A stretch of DNA of 64,000 nt from an uncultured Bacteroidota bacterium (GCA_903850915.1 CAINMV010000031.1:1-64000); one strand, 5' to 3'. Positions 27,001 to 36,534 are shown, counted from the first letter of the stretch. Notes: generated by a model from the letters alone, not told the origin. Program-made: numbers and translations.

Positions 27001-27951
27001 GTTACTTTATATGACAAGCCCGCGAGTTACGTAACCCTTGCCAACGATGCTGATAGCTATAAGCAGTCGTTTAGCATGCAAAAAAACTTTATTTTCAAAG
27101 GCATTTCGGCTGTAGTCAATGGCAAGTTTAAAATTGACCTGGTGATACCAAAGGACATCGCCTATAATTTTGGCCAAGGAAAAATAAGCTATTATGCCTA
27201 CGACAAAATAAATAATGTAGATGGCTCGGGCAGCTATGCAGGCATCATTATTGGAGGCTCCGACAATACCGCAGGGTCTGATAATGTTGGGCCACAAATA
27301 CTTTTATTTATTAACGACACCACCTTCATGGATGGAGGCAGCACACATCAAAACCCATTGCTTTATGCAAAAATATTTGATGAAAATGGGATCAACACTA
27401 GTGGCGTTAGCATCGGCCATGAAATGACCGCCATTCTTGATGGCAACACCTCGCAGCCTAGCATTTTAAACGACTTCTATCAAGGCACCTTAAACAATTT
27501 CCAAAATGGAACCATTAGTTTCCCCTATTACAATCTCAGTTTAGGGAATCATGCTATTGATTTAAAAGTATGGGACATCTACAATAACTCCGGAACTGCA
27601 CGTATTAACTTTATTGTTGTTGATAAACAGGCATTAAACATCTCTAAACTGATGAGCTACCCCAACCCTTATTTGCCAGAGAGGGGTGATGCAATTTTCA
27701 GCTTCGAACATAATAAAGCCGGAGAATCCTTAAATGTGACTATAGACGTTACAGATAGTTATGGCCAGAAGGTGATTTCACTAAATATGGCGGAGAGCAA
27801 TGGTAGTGCTCGTTTCGATGAGCTTCGATGGAATGGAGAAAATGAGCATGGGGGCTCGATGGCATCAGGAGTTTATTTTTTCAAGGCCACCGTAAAAGAC
27901 AAGTACGGCAATACTGTGAGCCAGACAAGCAAATTGGTAATTCTTCGATAA
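24085..27951 (+). CDS. porU: Type IX secretion system sortase PorU (C25 peptidase)
   Basis: The 1288-residue protein has a signal peptide (ends CYSQ). It has a long N-terminal beta-rich region and a gingipain-type C25 catalytic domain with His790 in NYTGHGSS and Cys825 in FTATCEFTEFDH. It ends in an FlgD-like/CTD tail (SYPNPYLPERGDAIFSFEH and ASGVYFFKATVKDKYGN). PorU sits on the cell surface, removes the sorting domain of T9SS cargo and joins the cargo to anionic lipopolysaccharide in Porphyromonas. It is followed by its partner gene porV and divergent from sprF/gldJ. Confidence 0.93.
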   Translation: MTKRQFLFFILFSLVFQLCYSQKSTVISKQLNWRYERTQLKEGTRPISIITSDEASLTNQALPIIFLQQPINGKENIVATLVNVKTQIVDATLLDPQVQMQLTSAFSIKTTTAILNKKAIATFGIIGLRINDNKEIEALSSFNLEITSTTALNKTIGSTQFKSSSILSQGDIHKLAIANTGFYKIDYTFIKNLGYDMASLDPRKIHIYSKGGGMLPRANSTYREDDLPENEIYVNGENDGHFDAADYVVFYGTAQTVWRNASGKYTHISNYYDETTYYFLRVDANPGLRVAFKADPTGLPNKSVTSGDAYFVHELNKVNDYQSGAELLGESFGKNTTQNFSFNIPDLDITQDVQFRSIEVAHSVASNTYFSISNNGFPIITRLCNSIEESFDKPYYSENDTKEANFKVNSGNFNITYTFNKNGNNDARGWLDFFEIVARKNLSLTGGQQSFRDIKSVGVGNIVKFIVNTAQNPNIWDVTNPIHPSQVHTNFTGSSSEFIGAADSLREYAAFIDAPNNFFIPVSKGKVTNQNLHATPFFDLLIVAYPDFLSEANRLANHRRTHDGLRVFVTTPQQIYNEFSGGAQDITAIREFLRMMYNKANSPADEPKYLLLFGDASFNYKEDRVFVEADNRYYNNTNYVPTFESDNYYDTDSYASDDYFGLLDDDEGLWLPGSFEAMDIGIGRLPVGTLEQASQMVDKILRYESPEALGDWRNSLMFIADDQDYNSHLKESEIVSNIVSNDHKEFNINKIYIDAYKQISLGSGYSFPDATDAVNRGMQKGNLIFNYTGHGSSIQLAHESLLTASRDIVNWKNKYQMPLFFTATCEFTEFDHIAKVSAGEDVILNPNGGGIALLTTTRVAYSNVNSDLNINFNSKNACEKSALGGSCIGDIMKLTKNKNGVNSNPSAKHFILLGDPSMRLAVPKYIVNTSKINGHAISIAYDTLRALQKVTIEGYVSNLTGDTLTQFNGEVSVTLYDKPASYVTLANDADSYKQSFSMQKNFIFKGISAVVNGKFKIDLVIPKDIAYNFGQGKISYYAYDKINNVDGSGSYAGIIIGGSDNTAGSDNVGPQILLFINDTTFMDGGSTHQNPLLYAKIFDENGINTSGVSIGHEMTAILDGNTSQPSILNDFYQGTLNNFQNGTISFPYYNLSLGNHAIDLKVWDIYNNSGTARINFIVVDKQALNISKLMSYPNPYLPERGDAIFSFEHNKAGESLNVTIDVTDSYGQKVISLNMAESNGSARFDELRWNGENEHGGSMASGVYFFKATVKDKYGNTVSQTSKLVILR

Positions 27952-28005
27952 TGAAAGATGTCTATAAAATGCGCTGTGTGATTTTTATATATTTGAAAAA
28001 TAGAT

Positions 28006-28013
28006 TATGTTTG
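28006..28013 (+). promoter_or_regulatory. Possible -7 promoter box before porV
   Basis: TATGTTTG, about 97 bases before the porV ATG. No good -33 partner at 19-21 bp, so weak support for a porV promoter separate from porU. Confidence 0.3.
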
Positions 28014-28109
28014 TAGCCCGTCATATATTAATAATCTCCTTACTATAAATAGATGAAACAATTTTACCTTTAAATTTTAATTACATATCAAGGTAAATTT
28101 CTTTTTAAC

Positions 28110-29339
28110 ATGAGCAATTTGAAACAATTCGTTTTGGGAGCGGTAGCTTGCTTTGCAGTCTTTGCATCTAAGGGTCAAACCATCCAAAAAGTCACAAGTA
28201 AAAATCAACTATTAGGATCACGTAATGTGATTACCACTGCGGTTCCCTTCTTGACGATAAGTCCGGATGCCCGTTCGGCAGGTATGGCAGATTGTGGAGT
28301 AGCCACCTTTGCTGATGTAAACTCGATGCATTTTAATCCAGCGAAATATGCTTTCGTTGAAAAAAATGGAGGACTGGGCGTTTCCTATACACCATGGTTG
28401 CGCCAGCTGGTTCCCGATGTTTCATTAAGCTATATTTCACTTTATGGAAAAATCGATAAGATGTCAGCAGCGGCATTAACGATGCGCTACTTTTCATTAG
28501 GTAGCATACAATTCACGGATGACTTTGGTGCTTCGTTAGGAGATCAAAAACCCAATGAATTCGCTATTGACGGAGCTTATTCAAGAAAACTAAGCGATAA
28601 TTTCTCTATGGGTGTAGCATTACGCTTCATCTATTCCAATTTAGTACCTAATTTGCCATCGATAGGCGCATCAACTGTTAAAGCAGGTGTAAGTGGTGCT
28701 GGTGATATCTCAGCCTATTACAAGGATAACACTAAAATTTCGGGCATGAAAACCACCTATGCTTTTGGCGCTAACATCCAAAATATGGGGGCTAAAATTA
28801 GCTACACCAATTCACAGAACAAGGATTTTATTCCAACCACCTTACGACTTGGAGCTAGCGGTAACATGGAACTTGATCAATACAACATGTTAATGCTAAC
28901 CGCCGAATTCACCAAGTTACTTGTTCCAACCTTACCATCGTATTTCTCTAACATCAGCGGATCTGATAGTATTGGGCCCGATGGGAAGAAACCAATACAA
29001 TTTGGCAAAGATGCTAATGTAGGTGTTGTTAAAGGCATGTATCAATCCTTTTATGATGCACCTGGAGGATTTAAGGAGGAAATGAGAGAGTACAATTGGA
29101 GCCTAGGCGCTGAATATTGGTACGACAAACAATTTGCACTTCGCACTGGTTTCTTTCATGAGCCAATGACCAAAGGAAATAGAAAGTATTTCACTTTTGG
29201 TGCTGGTTTGCGATATAATGTATTTGGTTTAGACTTTACCTATTTGGTACCCATTGGGCAACAGCATCCATTACAAAACACACTTCGTTTTAGTTTAGTG
29301 TTTGATTTCGATGCCTTCGGGAAAGAACGAGAATATTAA
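28110..29339 (+). CDS. porV: Type IX secretion system outer-membrane protein PorV (LptO)
   Basis: The 409-residue FadL-like barrel has a signal peptide ending at FASKGQ. The family motif is FLTISPDARSAGMADCGVATFADVNSMHFNPAKYAF. PorV binds the C-terminal signals of T9SS cargo and carries them from the translocon to the PorU sortase. The porU-porV pairing with gldJ nearby is conserved in gliding Bacteroidota. Confidence 0.93.
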   Translation: MSNLKQFVLGAVACFAVFASKGQTIQKVTSKNQLLGSRNVITTAVPFLTISPDARSAGMADCGVATFADVNSMHFNPAKYAFVEKNGGLGVSYTPWLRQLVPDVSLSYISLYGKIDKMSAAALTMRYFSLGSIQFTDDFGASLGDQKPNEFAIDGAYSRKLSDNFSMGVALRFIYSNLVPNLPSIGASTVKAGVSGAGDISAYYKDNTKISGMKTTYAFGANIQNMGAKISYTNSQNKDFIPTTLRLGASGNMELDQYNMLMLTAEFTKLLVPTLPSYFSNISGSDSIGPDGKKPIQFGKDANVGVVKGMYQSFYDAPGGFKEEMREYNWSLGAEYWYDKQFALRTGFFHEPMTKGNRKYFTFGAGLRYNVFGLDFTYLVPIGQQHPLQNTLRFSLVFDFDAFGKEREY

Positions 29340-29428
29340 TCACAATATCCAGCGAATTAATATGCATTAATTTGCAAAGTTAATTTGCAATGCAACTCTA
29401 TCTTTAAAAAATTTAATTTCAAATAAAT

Positions 29429-29908
29429 TTGAATATACGTGTCGGACATGGCTTTGATGTGCATTCCCTAGTAGAAGGCGATGGTGTTTGGCTTGGTGGT
29501 GTAAAAATACCTTACCACCAAAAGCTTGATGGGCATAGCGATGCCGACGTTTTGATACACGCCATTTGTGATGCGTTATTAGGTTCGCTTAGCCTGCGCG
29601 ATATCGGCTATCATTTCCCCAATACCGACCTTGCATTTAAAGGTATAGACAGCAAAAAACTCCTAGCACATGTAATGGAATTACTGGATGCTAGAAGTTA
29701 TAGAATTGGAAACATTGACTGCACTGTAATTGCAGAAAACCCTAAAGTAAATCCACATATAGATGCGATGTTAGATTGTATGGTTCCTATTTTAAAAATT
29801 GGTCGAGACGACCTATCAATTAAGGCAACCACCAACGAAAAAATGGGCTATGTCGGTCGCGGGGAAGGCATTGCAGCGCATGCTACATGCCTAGTAATGA
29901 AAAAATAA
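29429..29908 (+). CDS. ispF: 2-C-methyl-D-erythritol 2,4-cyclodiphosphate synthase
   Basis: It is a trimeric zinc enzyme of the MEP isoprenoid pathway that makes MEcPP from CDP-ME 2-phosphate. Metal ligands Asp10, His12 (GFDVH) and His44 (SDADVLIHAICDALLGS) are in place, as is the C-terminal TTNEKMGYVGRGEGIAA signature. The start is TTG at 29429, giving 159 residues; no ATG lies before the essential GFDVH motif. Confidence 0.96.
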   Translation: MNIRVGHGFDVHSLVEGDGVWLGGVKIPYHQKLDGHSDADVLIHAICDALLGSLSLRDIGYHFPNTDLAFKGIDSKKLLAHVMELLDARSYRIGNIDCTVIAENPKVNPHIDAMLDCMVPILKIGRDDLSIKATTNEKMGYVGRGEGIAAHATCLVMKK

Positions 29909-29931
29909 TTGCCTCCGAGACAGGTTGAAAT

Positions 29932-30537
29932 TTACAAAGAAGCTGCGTATCGACGGTTTACTTCATTCCAATTTATTACATTCCAGAATGCTGCAACATA
30001 ATCGGGACGACGGTTTTGATAGTTTAAATAATAGGCATGCTCCCACACATCCAAGGCTAGAATTGGATTACCGCAACGTACACCTTCGATATCCATTAAT
30101 GGATTGTCTTGGTTGGCTGTAGAGCATATTATTAGTTGCCCCTCTTTCACACAAAGCCAAGCCCATCCGCTGCCAAAGCGCGTGATACCCGCTTTTCCAA
30201 ACTCTTCTTTGAATTTTTCCATTCCACCTAAATCGGTTTCGATTGCAGCTGCTAATTCTGGAGAAGGTGTTCCTCCTTCGGCACCAAGAATGCTCCAAAA
30301 CAATGAGTGGTTAAAATGTCCACCACCATTGTTGCGAACCACCATTGCGTATTGACTAATGTTAGTACAAATTTCTTCAATAGACAAGTTCTCGGCAGGA
30401 GTTCCGGCCAACGCATTGTTTAAATTTGTGATATAGGCCTGGTGGTGCTTACTATGGTGGATTTCCATAGTGCGTTCATCAATATGTGGTTCTAACGCAT
30501 TGTATGCGAAGGCTAATTGTGGTAAGGTAAAAGACAT
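29932..30537 (-). CDS. sod: Superoxide dismutase, Fe/Mn family
   Basis: It converts superoxide to oxygen and peroxide. The 201 residues include the metal ligands His27 ([12 protein letters not shown]), the His of [10 protein letters not shown], and Asp/His in [12 protein letters not shown]. The Gly-Gly before HFNHSLFW and the Gln in STANQDNPL are more like manganese or cambialistic enzymes than strict iron types. No signal peptide is seen, so it is cytoplasmic. Confidence 0.95.
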   Translation of the reverse strand: MSFTLPQLAFAYNALEPHIDERTMEIHHSKHHQAYITNLNNALAGTPAENLSIEEICTNISQYAMVVRNNGGGHFNHSLFWSILGAEGGTPSPELAAAIETDLGGMEKFKEEFGKAGITRFGSGWAWLCVKEGQLIICSTANQDNPLMDIEGVRCGNPILALDVWEHAYYLNYQNRRPDYVAAFWNVINWNEVNRRYAASL

Positions 30538-30581
30538 AATAGTATAATTAAAAATATTAAAATTAAAATTGAGAATTGCTT

Positions 30582-30971
30582 TTATTGAGGTTTAGCTACA
30601 TTTATTTTATCGTGAACAATATAGAAGTTGGTTATCCCTTTTTCGACCATTTCCTTCTTAAAAGCCAAGGCTTCAAATTTAAAATGAAAATCTCCAACGC
30701 GTACTTTAAAATTAGGTGGTTCATAAAGAACATAAGATGGCATATCAGGAAATGCTGTTAAGAAATTAGCGTTGATGGCGTATGCGTCGTTGCGAGAGGT
30801 ACCTTGAAAAATCTGGTACCTGAATCCATTGTGCTTTGTATCGAGACTATTACTAACTTTTTGATTCTCGAGCTTCTGCGTTATCTTATCATCGCAGACA
30901 AATCGGATACTTTGCGCTTGCGAACAAAAACCCGCTAAAAAAATCATTAGAAAAACGAAAGCCCTAAACAT
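30582..30971 (-). CDS. Exported SPOR-domain-like small protein
   Basis: The 129-residue protein has a signal peptide ([20 protein letters not shown]). It then has a single domain with the pattern [22 protein letters not shown] and [21 protein letters not shown]. This pattern is typical of SPOR domains, which bind glycan strands lacking stem peptides at the division site. It is probably periplasmic. Its promoter box lies 7 bases before the ATG, so the mRNA would have almost no leader. Confidence 0.7.
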   Translation of the reverse strand: MFRAFVFLMIFLAGFCSQAQSIRFVCDDKITQKLENQKVSNSLDTKHNGFRYQIFQGTSRNDAYAINANFLTAFPDMPSYVLYEPPNFKVRVGDFHFKFEALAFKKEMVEKGITNFYIVHDKINVAKPQ

Positions 30972-30978
30972 TGTGATG

Positions 30979-30986
30979 CAAAGGTA
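30979..30986 (-). promoter_or_regulatory. -7 promoter box of the SPOR-domain gene
   Basis: TACCTTTG read leftward, ending 7 bases before the ATG at 30971. No clear TTTG at the usual upstream spacing. Confidence 0.45.
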
Positions 30987-31019
30987 AGATTTTAAATATT
31001 TATGTATTCATTTTATGTG

Positions 31020-31757
31020 TTAATTCTTCCCTCTTTGGCGCAAGGCCTCAAAAAGCGTAATTCCAGTTGCCACCGACACGTTTAGCGAACCTATTGAGCC
31101 TTGCACGGGTATTGAAGCTTTAAAATCGGCCATCTGCAATACTGCAGGGCTAATGCCTTTATCTTCGCTACCCATGATTATTGCCACAGGAGACACAAAA
31201 TTTACTTCATAAATAGCCGACTTGGTTTTTTCTGTACATGCGACCAAATCAATACCCGATTCCTTCAAGTAATTGAGGGTTGTTTTCAGGTTATTCACCT
31301 TACTAACAGCGATATGATGCAAAGCACCTGCAGATGTTTTTATAGCATCTTCATTTATAGGTGCTGCGCCGTTAGAAGGAATCACAATGACATGAACACC
31401 TGCACAATATGCGCTTCGTGCAATAGCACCAAAATTCCGGACATCTGTTACCCCATCGAGCACTAGGATAAGAGGCACCTCACCACGTTCAAAAATCTGA
31501 GGCACAATTACTTCAATATCATCGTACTCAATATCAGTAATAAATGCAGCAACACCTTGATGATTTTTGGTTGTTAGTCGATCTATTTTCTCTTTGGGGA
31601 CATAATTAATAAACAACTTACGATCGTGAACCAAGTTCTTTAATTCGAAAATTAAATCGCCACGCAAACCGTTTTGAATGAATATTTTATCCATGGTTTT
31701 GCCCGCTTCTATCGCCTGCATTACTGCATGAATACCATAAATTAGATTACTTTTCAT
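31020..31757 (-). CDS. rlmB: TrmH-family RNA 2'-O-methyltransferase, RlmB-like
   Basis: The 245-residue SPOUT enzyme has the three family motifs: VTDVRNFGAIARSAYCAGV, VAIIMGSEDKGIS and IPVQGSIGSLNVSVATGI. The N-terminal small domain that binds RNA (YGIHAVMQAI, KEKIDRLTTKNHQGVAAFI) matches RlmB, which methylates the ribose of G2251 in 23S rRNA. A tRNA target cannot be excluded. Confidence 0.88.
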   Translation of the reverse strand: MKSNLIYGIHAVMQAIEAGKTMDKIFIQNGLRGDLIFELKNLVHDRKLFINYVPKEKIDRLTTKNHQGVAAFITDIEYDDIEVIVPQIFERGEVPLILVLDGVTDVRNFGAIARSAYCAGVHVIVIPSNGAAPINEDAIKTSAGALHHIAVSKVNNLKTTLNYLKESGIDLVACTEKTKSAIYEVNFVSPVAIIMGSEDKGISPAVLQMADFKASIPVQGSIGSLNVSVATGITLFEALRQRGKN

Positions 31758-31805
31758 TTTTCTTTTTCATTAGATGAACGTTGGTGTTGGAGACATGATA
31801 TTCGT

Positions 31806-33365
31806 TTATTTTATGTCGAGCTTCAATCTTTCTGTTTGGTTGGCAGTTTTCCAAGCCACCTGAAACACAAGTCGTGCTATGGTCTCCATCTTCTCGAAAT
31901 TTATTTTCTCTATTGTATCTGTCGACTTATGATAATCAGCATGCAGCCCTGTGAAGAAGAATATGACCGGCACTCCATTTTTTGCAAAGTTGTAGTGGTC
32001 GCTACGAGAATAAAATTTGTTTTTATCTTCGACATCAAATTTGAAATCGAGCTTTAACTTTGTATAATCATCGTTACATTTTTCCAACAACTGCTTTAAT
32101 TCGCTACTATGTTTAGTGGAGCCAATTGGATATACATAATTGGGATTTTGCAAAGCGGAGTAGGTTGAGTCAACCCTACCAATCATATCAATGTTCAAGT
32201 CGAGAACAGTCTTTTCTAACGGTACCCGCGGATTACTCACATAGAAGTTAGAGCCAAGAAGGCCCTTCTCTTCTCCGCTAAAAGCACAGAAGAGGATACT
32301 TCGTCTCGGGCCATTTCCGGCACTTTTAGCAATAGCGAATGCCTCGGCGATTTCGATTAATGCTGCGGTGCCACTTCCATCATCGTCAGCACCATAATAT
32401 ATTTTACCTTTATGCATTCCCAAGTGATCATAATGCGCAGAAATAACGACAAACTCATCTTTAAGATCAGAACCCTCTACATAGCCAATCACATTATCAC
32501 TTGTAGGCACTGATGAGATTCTATCCAACTCAATAGAGAATCTATTTTTACTAGCAAAATGAATGGGCTTGTGTTTTTTAGTTGTTTTCTTTGCAATACG
32601 AGAAAGTTTCATACTGTCGGTGCCCAACAATTTTGAAGCCACCGTTAAGTTGGTATAGAGAATTGGAAAACTCACCTCATAAATACTTTGCACTAGCATT
32701 GGAGTTGCGTCGTTTACTAGATTCCTTTTTATTTCGTTGCTCTTACCATAAAAAGCATCATCAATGAAAATCACAGCTGCGGGTTTGTATTTTGAGATTC
32801 TATTCAGCTTTAGTGTTGTGTTATGATACCAATCACTGTGCGATATATTACCTGTTATCAAGGACTTGCCTTTATGGTAAGGTTCATCATTAAATAGTAC
32901 AACTATTTTATCTGTAAGATTAGTGTCATTAGCATAATCATTAAAACCTGGCGCATCGATACCATATCCCATAAAAACGACCTGCTTTTTGTAAACGAGT
33001 CCATTTCTAACATCCGCTTGCACGTAAAAATCTTTCAAGTATTCGTAACGTTGCAACGAGTCGAACAGTGTAACATCTCTTGATTTACTACGTATGTATT
33101 TATAACTTTGATAGTAGGTACCAGTGCCTCCCATTTGTTGAATGCCTATCAATCCAAATTTAGATGCGATATACTCTGCGGCTCTAACAAGTCCTGGTGT
33201 GCCGGTTTCTCTTCCTTCTGTTGAAGGTGAGGCAATATATGTTAAGTTGTCTTTTAAGTCATAGGCCGTAATAGTCGTTGAAAAACTTCTGGCAATAGTG
33301 TCAATTTGAGCCTGTGCACCAAAAACAATAAACGTGATAATTAAAAATAGCAGATATTTTTTCAT
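31806..33365 (-). CDS. Secreted M28-family metallopeptidase
   Basis: The 519-residue protein has a signal peptide ending at FGAQAQ. It has an inserted PA-like region (about 130-270) and an M28 zinc aminopeptidase domain. Metal-binding motifs are AHYDHLG, ADDDGSGTAALIE, FSGEEKGLLGS, NIDMIGR and, at the end, DHYNFAKNGVPVIFF. It probably trims peptides in the periplasm or outside the cell. No T9SS tail is present, so export is by the Sec route. Confidence 0.9.
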   Translation of the reverse strand: MKKYLLFLIITFIVFGAQAQIDTIARSFSTTITAYDLKDNLTYIASPSTEGRETGTPGLVRAAEYIASKFGLIGIQQMGGTGTYYQSYKYIRSKSRDVTLFDSLQRYEYLKDFYVQADVRNGLVYKKQVVFMGYGIDAPGFNDYANDTNLTDKIVVLFNDEPYHKGKSLITGNISHSDWYHNTTLKLNRISKYKPAAVIFIDDAFYGKSNEIKRNLVNDATPMLVQSIYEVSFPILYTNLTVASKLLGTDSMKLSRIAKKTTKKHKPIHFASKNRFSIELDRISSVPTSDNVIGYVEGSDLKDEFVVISAHYDHLGMHKGKIYYGADDDGSGTAALIEIAEAFAIAKSAGNGPRRSILFCAFSGEEKGLLGSNFYVSNPRVPLEKTVLDLNIDMIGRVDSTYSALQNPNYVYPIGSTKHSSELKQLLEKCNDDYTKLKLDFKFDVEDKNKFYSRSDHYNFAKNGVPVIFFFTGLHADYHKSTDTIEKINFEKMETIARLVFQVAWKTANQTERLKLDIK

Positions 33366-33521
33366 GGCATTGCAAAAGTGCTTAATTTTTAGCGAAAAAA
33401 AGACCCTAGTTTTCTTCTTCTTGCAGAGTTTAGACTTGCTAATAATATTATTTTTTGCATTGGATAAAAAAAATCCTGCTTCTTAAATGAAAACAGGATT
33501 TGAAATTATATTCAACAAAAA

Positions 33522-33851
33522 TTAAACTGCAAAACTTTCACCGCATCCACAAGTGCGGGAGGCATTTGGATTAATAAAGTTAAACCCTTTACCATTAAGG
33601 CCATCGCTAAAGTCGAGCTCAGTGCCAAAAAGGTAAAGAAAACTCTTCATGTCAACGGCAATCTTCACGCCCTTATCTTCGAAATATTGATCACCTTTTT
33701 GTGCTTCGTTGTCGAAGTCGAGTTTATAGGTGAGGCCACTACAACCTCCACCAGTAACACTTACCCTTAAAAAATACTCACTTCCTAATTGCGCATCGCG
33801 AATGAGATTATCTACTTTTAATTTGGCTTTGTCGCTAACGGTGATACTCAT
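33522..33851 (-). CDS. iscA: Iron-sulfur cluster assembly protein, IscA/ErpA type
   Basis: The 109-residue A-type carrier has the three conserved cysteines Cys37 (GGGCSGLTY), Cys101 and Cys103 (TCGCGESF). It carries Fe-S clusters from the IscU scaffold to target proteins. It lies last in an iscS-iscU-iscA unit with 47 bp to iscU. Confidence 0.93.
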   Translation of the reverse strand: MSITVSDKAKLKVDNLIRDAQLGSEYFLRVSVTGGGCSGLTYKLDFDNEAQKGDQYFEDKGVKIAVDMKSFLYLFGTELDFSDGLNGKGFNFINPNASRTCGCGESFAV

Positions 33852-33898
33852 AACAGCTCTATTTAAATTCCAAAATTATACCGAACGAATTCTTAAAA

Positions 33899-34303
33899 TT
33901 AATGCGCTGCTATCGGTTCAAGATTGTTCTTAGTACGATAGTCGTTGATTGCCGCTTTAATCGCATCTTCTGCCAACACCGAACAATGTATTTTCACTGG
34001 AGGCAAAGCCAATTCTTCCACAATATCCATGTTATCGATTTTCAGCGCATCGTCGATACTTTTACCTTTCAACCATTCTGTTGCCAATGATGATGAAGCG
34101 ATAGCACTTCCACATCCAAAAGTTTTAAATTTTGCGTCTGTGATAGTTCCTGTAGCGTCATCCACTTCAATTTGCAGGCGCATTACATCGCCGCATTCAG
34201 GAGCGCCAACGAGGCCTGTGCCTACGTTATTTTTACTTTTATCCAACGTTCCAATGTTACGAGGATTGCTATAATGATCGATAACTTTTTCTGAATATGC
34301 CAT
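33899..34303 (-). CDS. iscU: Iron-sulfur cluster scaffold protein IscU
   Basis: The 134-residue scaffold has its ligand residues Cys37 (PECGDV), Asp39, Cys64 (FGCGSA) and Cys107 (IHCSVLAEDA). The LPPVKIHC segment is the chaperone-recognition site. It receives sulfur from IscS, whose gene is 60 bp upstream. hscA, hscB, fdx and iscR are not in the neighbourhood. Confidence 0.95.
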   Translation of the reverse strand: MAYSEKVIDHYSNPRNIGTLDKSKNNVGTGLVGAPECGDVMRLQIEVDDATGTITDAKFKTFGCGSAIASSSLATEWLKGKSIDDALKIDNMDIVEELALPPVKIHCSVLAEDAIKAAINDYRTKNNLEPIAAH

Positions 34304-34363
34304 TTTTTATAGTTTGTTTTTTTGTGATTGAAATTATACTTTGGTTGTGGTGTTTAGATGAAA

Positions 34364-35578
34364 TCAATGTTCCGCCCATTCGATTGTTTTAAGGTCGATA
34401 CCTTCTTTAAACATCTCCCATAGCGGGCTCATTTCGCGAAGCTTCGTCACTGCTTCCTTTGTTTGATTAATAGCAAAGTCAATTTCTTCTTCTGTCGTAA
34501 AACGACTCAATCCAAAACGAAGTGAGGAGTGTGCCAATTCATCGTCAAGACCCAATGCTTTGAGCACGTATGAAGGCTCCAAAGAAGCTGAAGTACATGC
34601 TGAACCGCTTGATACCGCTATGTCTTTCACCCCCATCATTAGACCCTCTCCCTCTACATATTTAAACGAAATATTTGTGCAATGTGGCAAGCGATTTTCT
34701 TTATTGCCATTCAGGTAACTCTCTTCCAATTCTAGCAAGCTATTATCGAGACGGTCGCGCATTTTTGAAAGTCGTGCGGCATCTTGATCCATTTCCAAGC
34801 GTGCCAATTCGCATGCTTTTCCGAAACCAACGATACCCGGAACATTTAATGTGCCACTGCGCATACCACGCTCGTGACCACCACCATCCATTTGAGCAGT
34901 TACCTTAACGCGAGGATTTTTACGACGAACGTATAATGCACCTATACCCTTAGGGCCGTACATTTTATGAGCTGTAAACGATAATAAATCGATACCAAAC
35001 TCATTCACATCCGTATTCACCTTACCTACCGCTTGCGTGGCATCGGTATGCAATAATGCACCGTGCTTGTGCGCTATAGCGGCTATTTCTTTAATTGGCT
35101 GAATAACACCAATTTCATTATTCGCGAACATCACCGACACTAAAATTGTAGTTGGTTTCATGGCTGCTTCAAGATCTTCTAGATTTAATAAGCCATCAGA
35201 TCCTACTTCGAGATAGGTTACCTCTGCGCCATGCTTTTCGAGATGCTTACAAGTATCCAAAACTGCTTTATGTTCGGTAGTTAGCGTGATGATGTGATTG
35301 CCTTTTTCGGAATACATTTCAAACACCCCTTTTATGGCTAAGTTATTACTTTCGGTAGCCCCAGATGTGAATATAATTTCCTTTTCACTAGCGCCTATCA
35401 CCATTGCCACTTGCTCGCGGGCATAGTCCACGCCTTCCTCCGCTTTCCAACCGAAAGGGTGGTTACGGCTTGCGGCATTGCCAAAGACTTCTGTAAAAAA
35501 AGGAAGCATTTCCTGCAGAACACGAGGATCTACGGGCGTTGTAGCGTTGTTGTCGAGGTATATTGGTAGTTTTAACAT
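34364..35578 (-). CDS. iscS: Cysteine desulfurase IscS
   Basis: A PLP enzyme that takes sulfur from cysteine. PLP-binding Lys lies in [18 protein letters not shown], and the active-site Cys in [17 protein letters not shown]. The long flexible Cys loop and 404-residue length mark the IscS rather than SufS/CsdA type. It is the first gene of the isc unit. Confidence 0.96.
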   Translation of the reverse strand: MLKLPIYLDNNATTPVDPRVLQEMLPFFTEVFGNAASRNHPFGWKAEEGVDYAREQVAMVIGASEKEIIFTSGATESNNLAIKGVFEMYSEKGNHIITLTTEHKAVLDTCKHLEKHGAEVTYLEVGSDGLLNLEDLEAAMKPTTILVSVMFANNEIGVIQPIKEIAAIAHKHGALLHTDATQAVGKVNTDVNEFGIDLLSFTAHKMYGPKGIGALYVRRKNPRVKVTAQMDGGGHERGMRSGTLNVPGIVGFGKACELARLEMDQDAARLSKMRDRLDNSLLELEESYLNGNKENRLPHCTNISFKYVEGEGLMMGVKDIAVSSGSACTSASLEPSYVLKALGLDDELAHSSLRFGLSRFTTEEEIDFAINQTKEAVTKLREMSPLWEMFKEGIDLKTIEWAEH

Positions 35579-35619
35579 TTATGAAATTTGCTCTAAAATA
35601 TGCTTGTTTAGAACGATTA

Positions 35620-35627
35620 CAAATATA
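35620..35627 (-). promoter_or_regulatory. -7 promoter box of the isc operon
   Basis: TATATTTG read leftward, 42 bases before the iscS ATG. The -33 position holds only a loose TTCT/CTTT match. Confidence 0.5.
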
Positions 35628-35711
35628 CGCCAATTTTATTAATTAGAAAGAGAATAAATAAAAAATATAAGAAAGAAGTAAAAAACAGCTTGAAAGAGCG
35701 TAATATTAAAA

Positions 35712-36530
35712 TTACCAGCCACCAGAGGCACCGCCACCGCCGCTACTTCCGCCACCAAAGCCACCGAAGCCGCCGCCACCGCCGTAACCACCACCACCAG
35801 AGAATCCACCCCAACCACCGCCACCATAGCTCGATGGACGATCGAGACCCAAAAGCTTGCGTGCAGCGAGATATGAAATACCATAGAGTAACATCGCATT
35901 TCGAATTTTTTTCTCGGTGCGAATATTGGAATAAACAGCAAAAAAGATAAACAGTAAAAACACCAACACAGGTATCACAAAAGACTTGGATGAGTATTGT
36001 GGATCTAGAACTGGCTTCATTTTAAATTCACCTCCTATATATCCAGTAATAGCATTTAATGCCCCTTTGGTGCCTTCAAAATATTGTTGTTGTTTAAACG
36101 ATGGTATTATTATTTGTCGAATAATTTCGCCACATCTTCCGTCGGTAAGCACTGGCTCTAGTCCGTTCCCAACATGTATCCTGGCCTGGTGCACATCCAT
36201 AACAATTAGAAGTAGCGCTCCGTTGTTATTTTTCTTTGAGCCAATACCCCACTTCATAAAAAGCTCTTGCGCATAGGTGAAGATGTCAAAATCGCCGATG
36301 GTAGGTTCAATTACAATAGCGATTTCGTTCGATGTAGTATCGCGGTATAGCTCCAAAATCCCTTCCAATGAATTGACCTCCTCTGCGGTAAGTATGCCGG
36401 CGAAATCATAAACCATTTTAGGGGGATCGGGCCTATTGCGCACTTCGGCAGCGAAAACTGAAAAAGAACACAAAAGTAGTGTGACGAATACTATGAAGCG
36501 AGACAATTGATGTCGAAGTAATGGTGCCAT
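35712..36530 (-). CDS. TPM-domain protein with signal peptide and glycine-rich tail
   Basis: The 272-residue protein has a signal peptide ending at SVFAAE and a TPM domain. The domain runs from PPKMVYDFAGILTAEEVNSLEGIL through the acidic NGALLLIVMDVHQARIHVGNGLE to about residue 165. One membrane helix near 195 and a C-terminal tail almost wholly of Gly and Ser with a few Phe/Trp follow. TPM domains are proposed to act in photosystem repair in plants and as membrane-linked helpers in bacteria; the bacterial role is not settled. The start at 36530 avoids a 17-base overlap with the upstream gene, and an ATG at 36551 is possible. Confidence 0.8.
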   Translation of the reverse strand: MAPLLRHQLSRFIVFVTLLLCSFSVFAAEVRNRPDPPKMVYDFAGILTAEEVNSLEGILELYRDTTSNEIAIVIEPTIGDFDIFTYAQELFMKWGIGSKKNNNGALLLIVMDVHQARIHVGNGLEPVLTDGRCGEIIRQIIIPSFKQQQYFEGTKGALNAITGYIGGEFKMKPVLDPQYSSKSFVIPVLVFLLFIFFAVYSNIRTEKKIRNAMLLYGISYLAARKLLGLDRPSSYGGGGWGGFSGGGGYGGGGGFGGFGGGSSGGGGASGGW

Positions 36531-36534
36531 GCTT

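Noticed and set aside
35639-35950. Two low-complexity frames (His/Arg-rich on one strand, Val/Ala-rich on the other)
   Set aside because: Both are shadows of the Gly-rich tail of the TPM-domain protein at 35712-36530.
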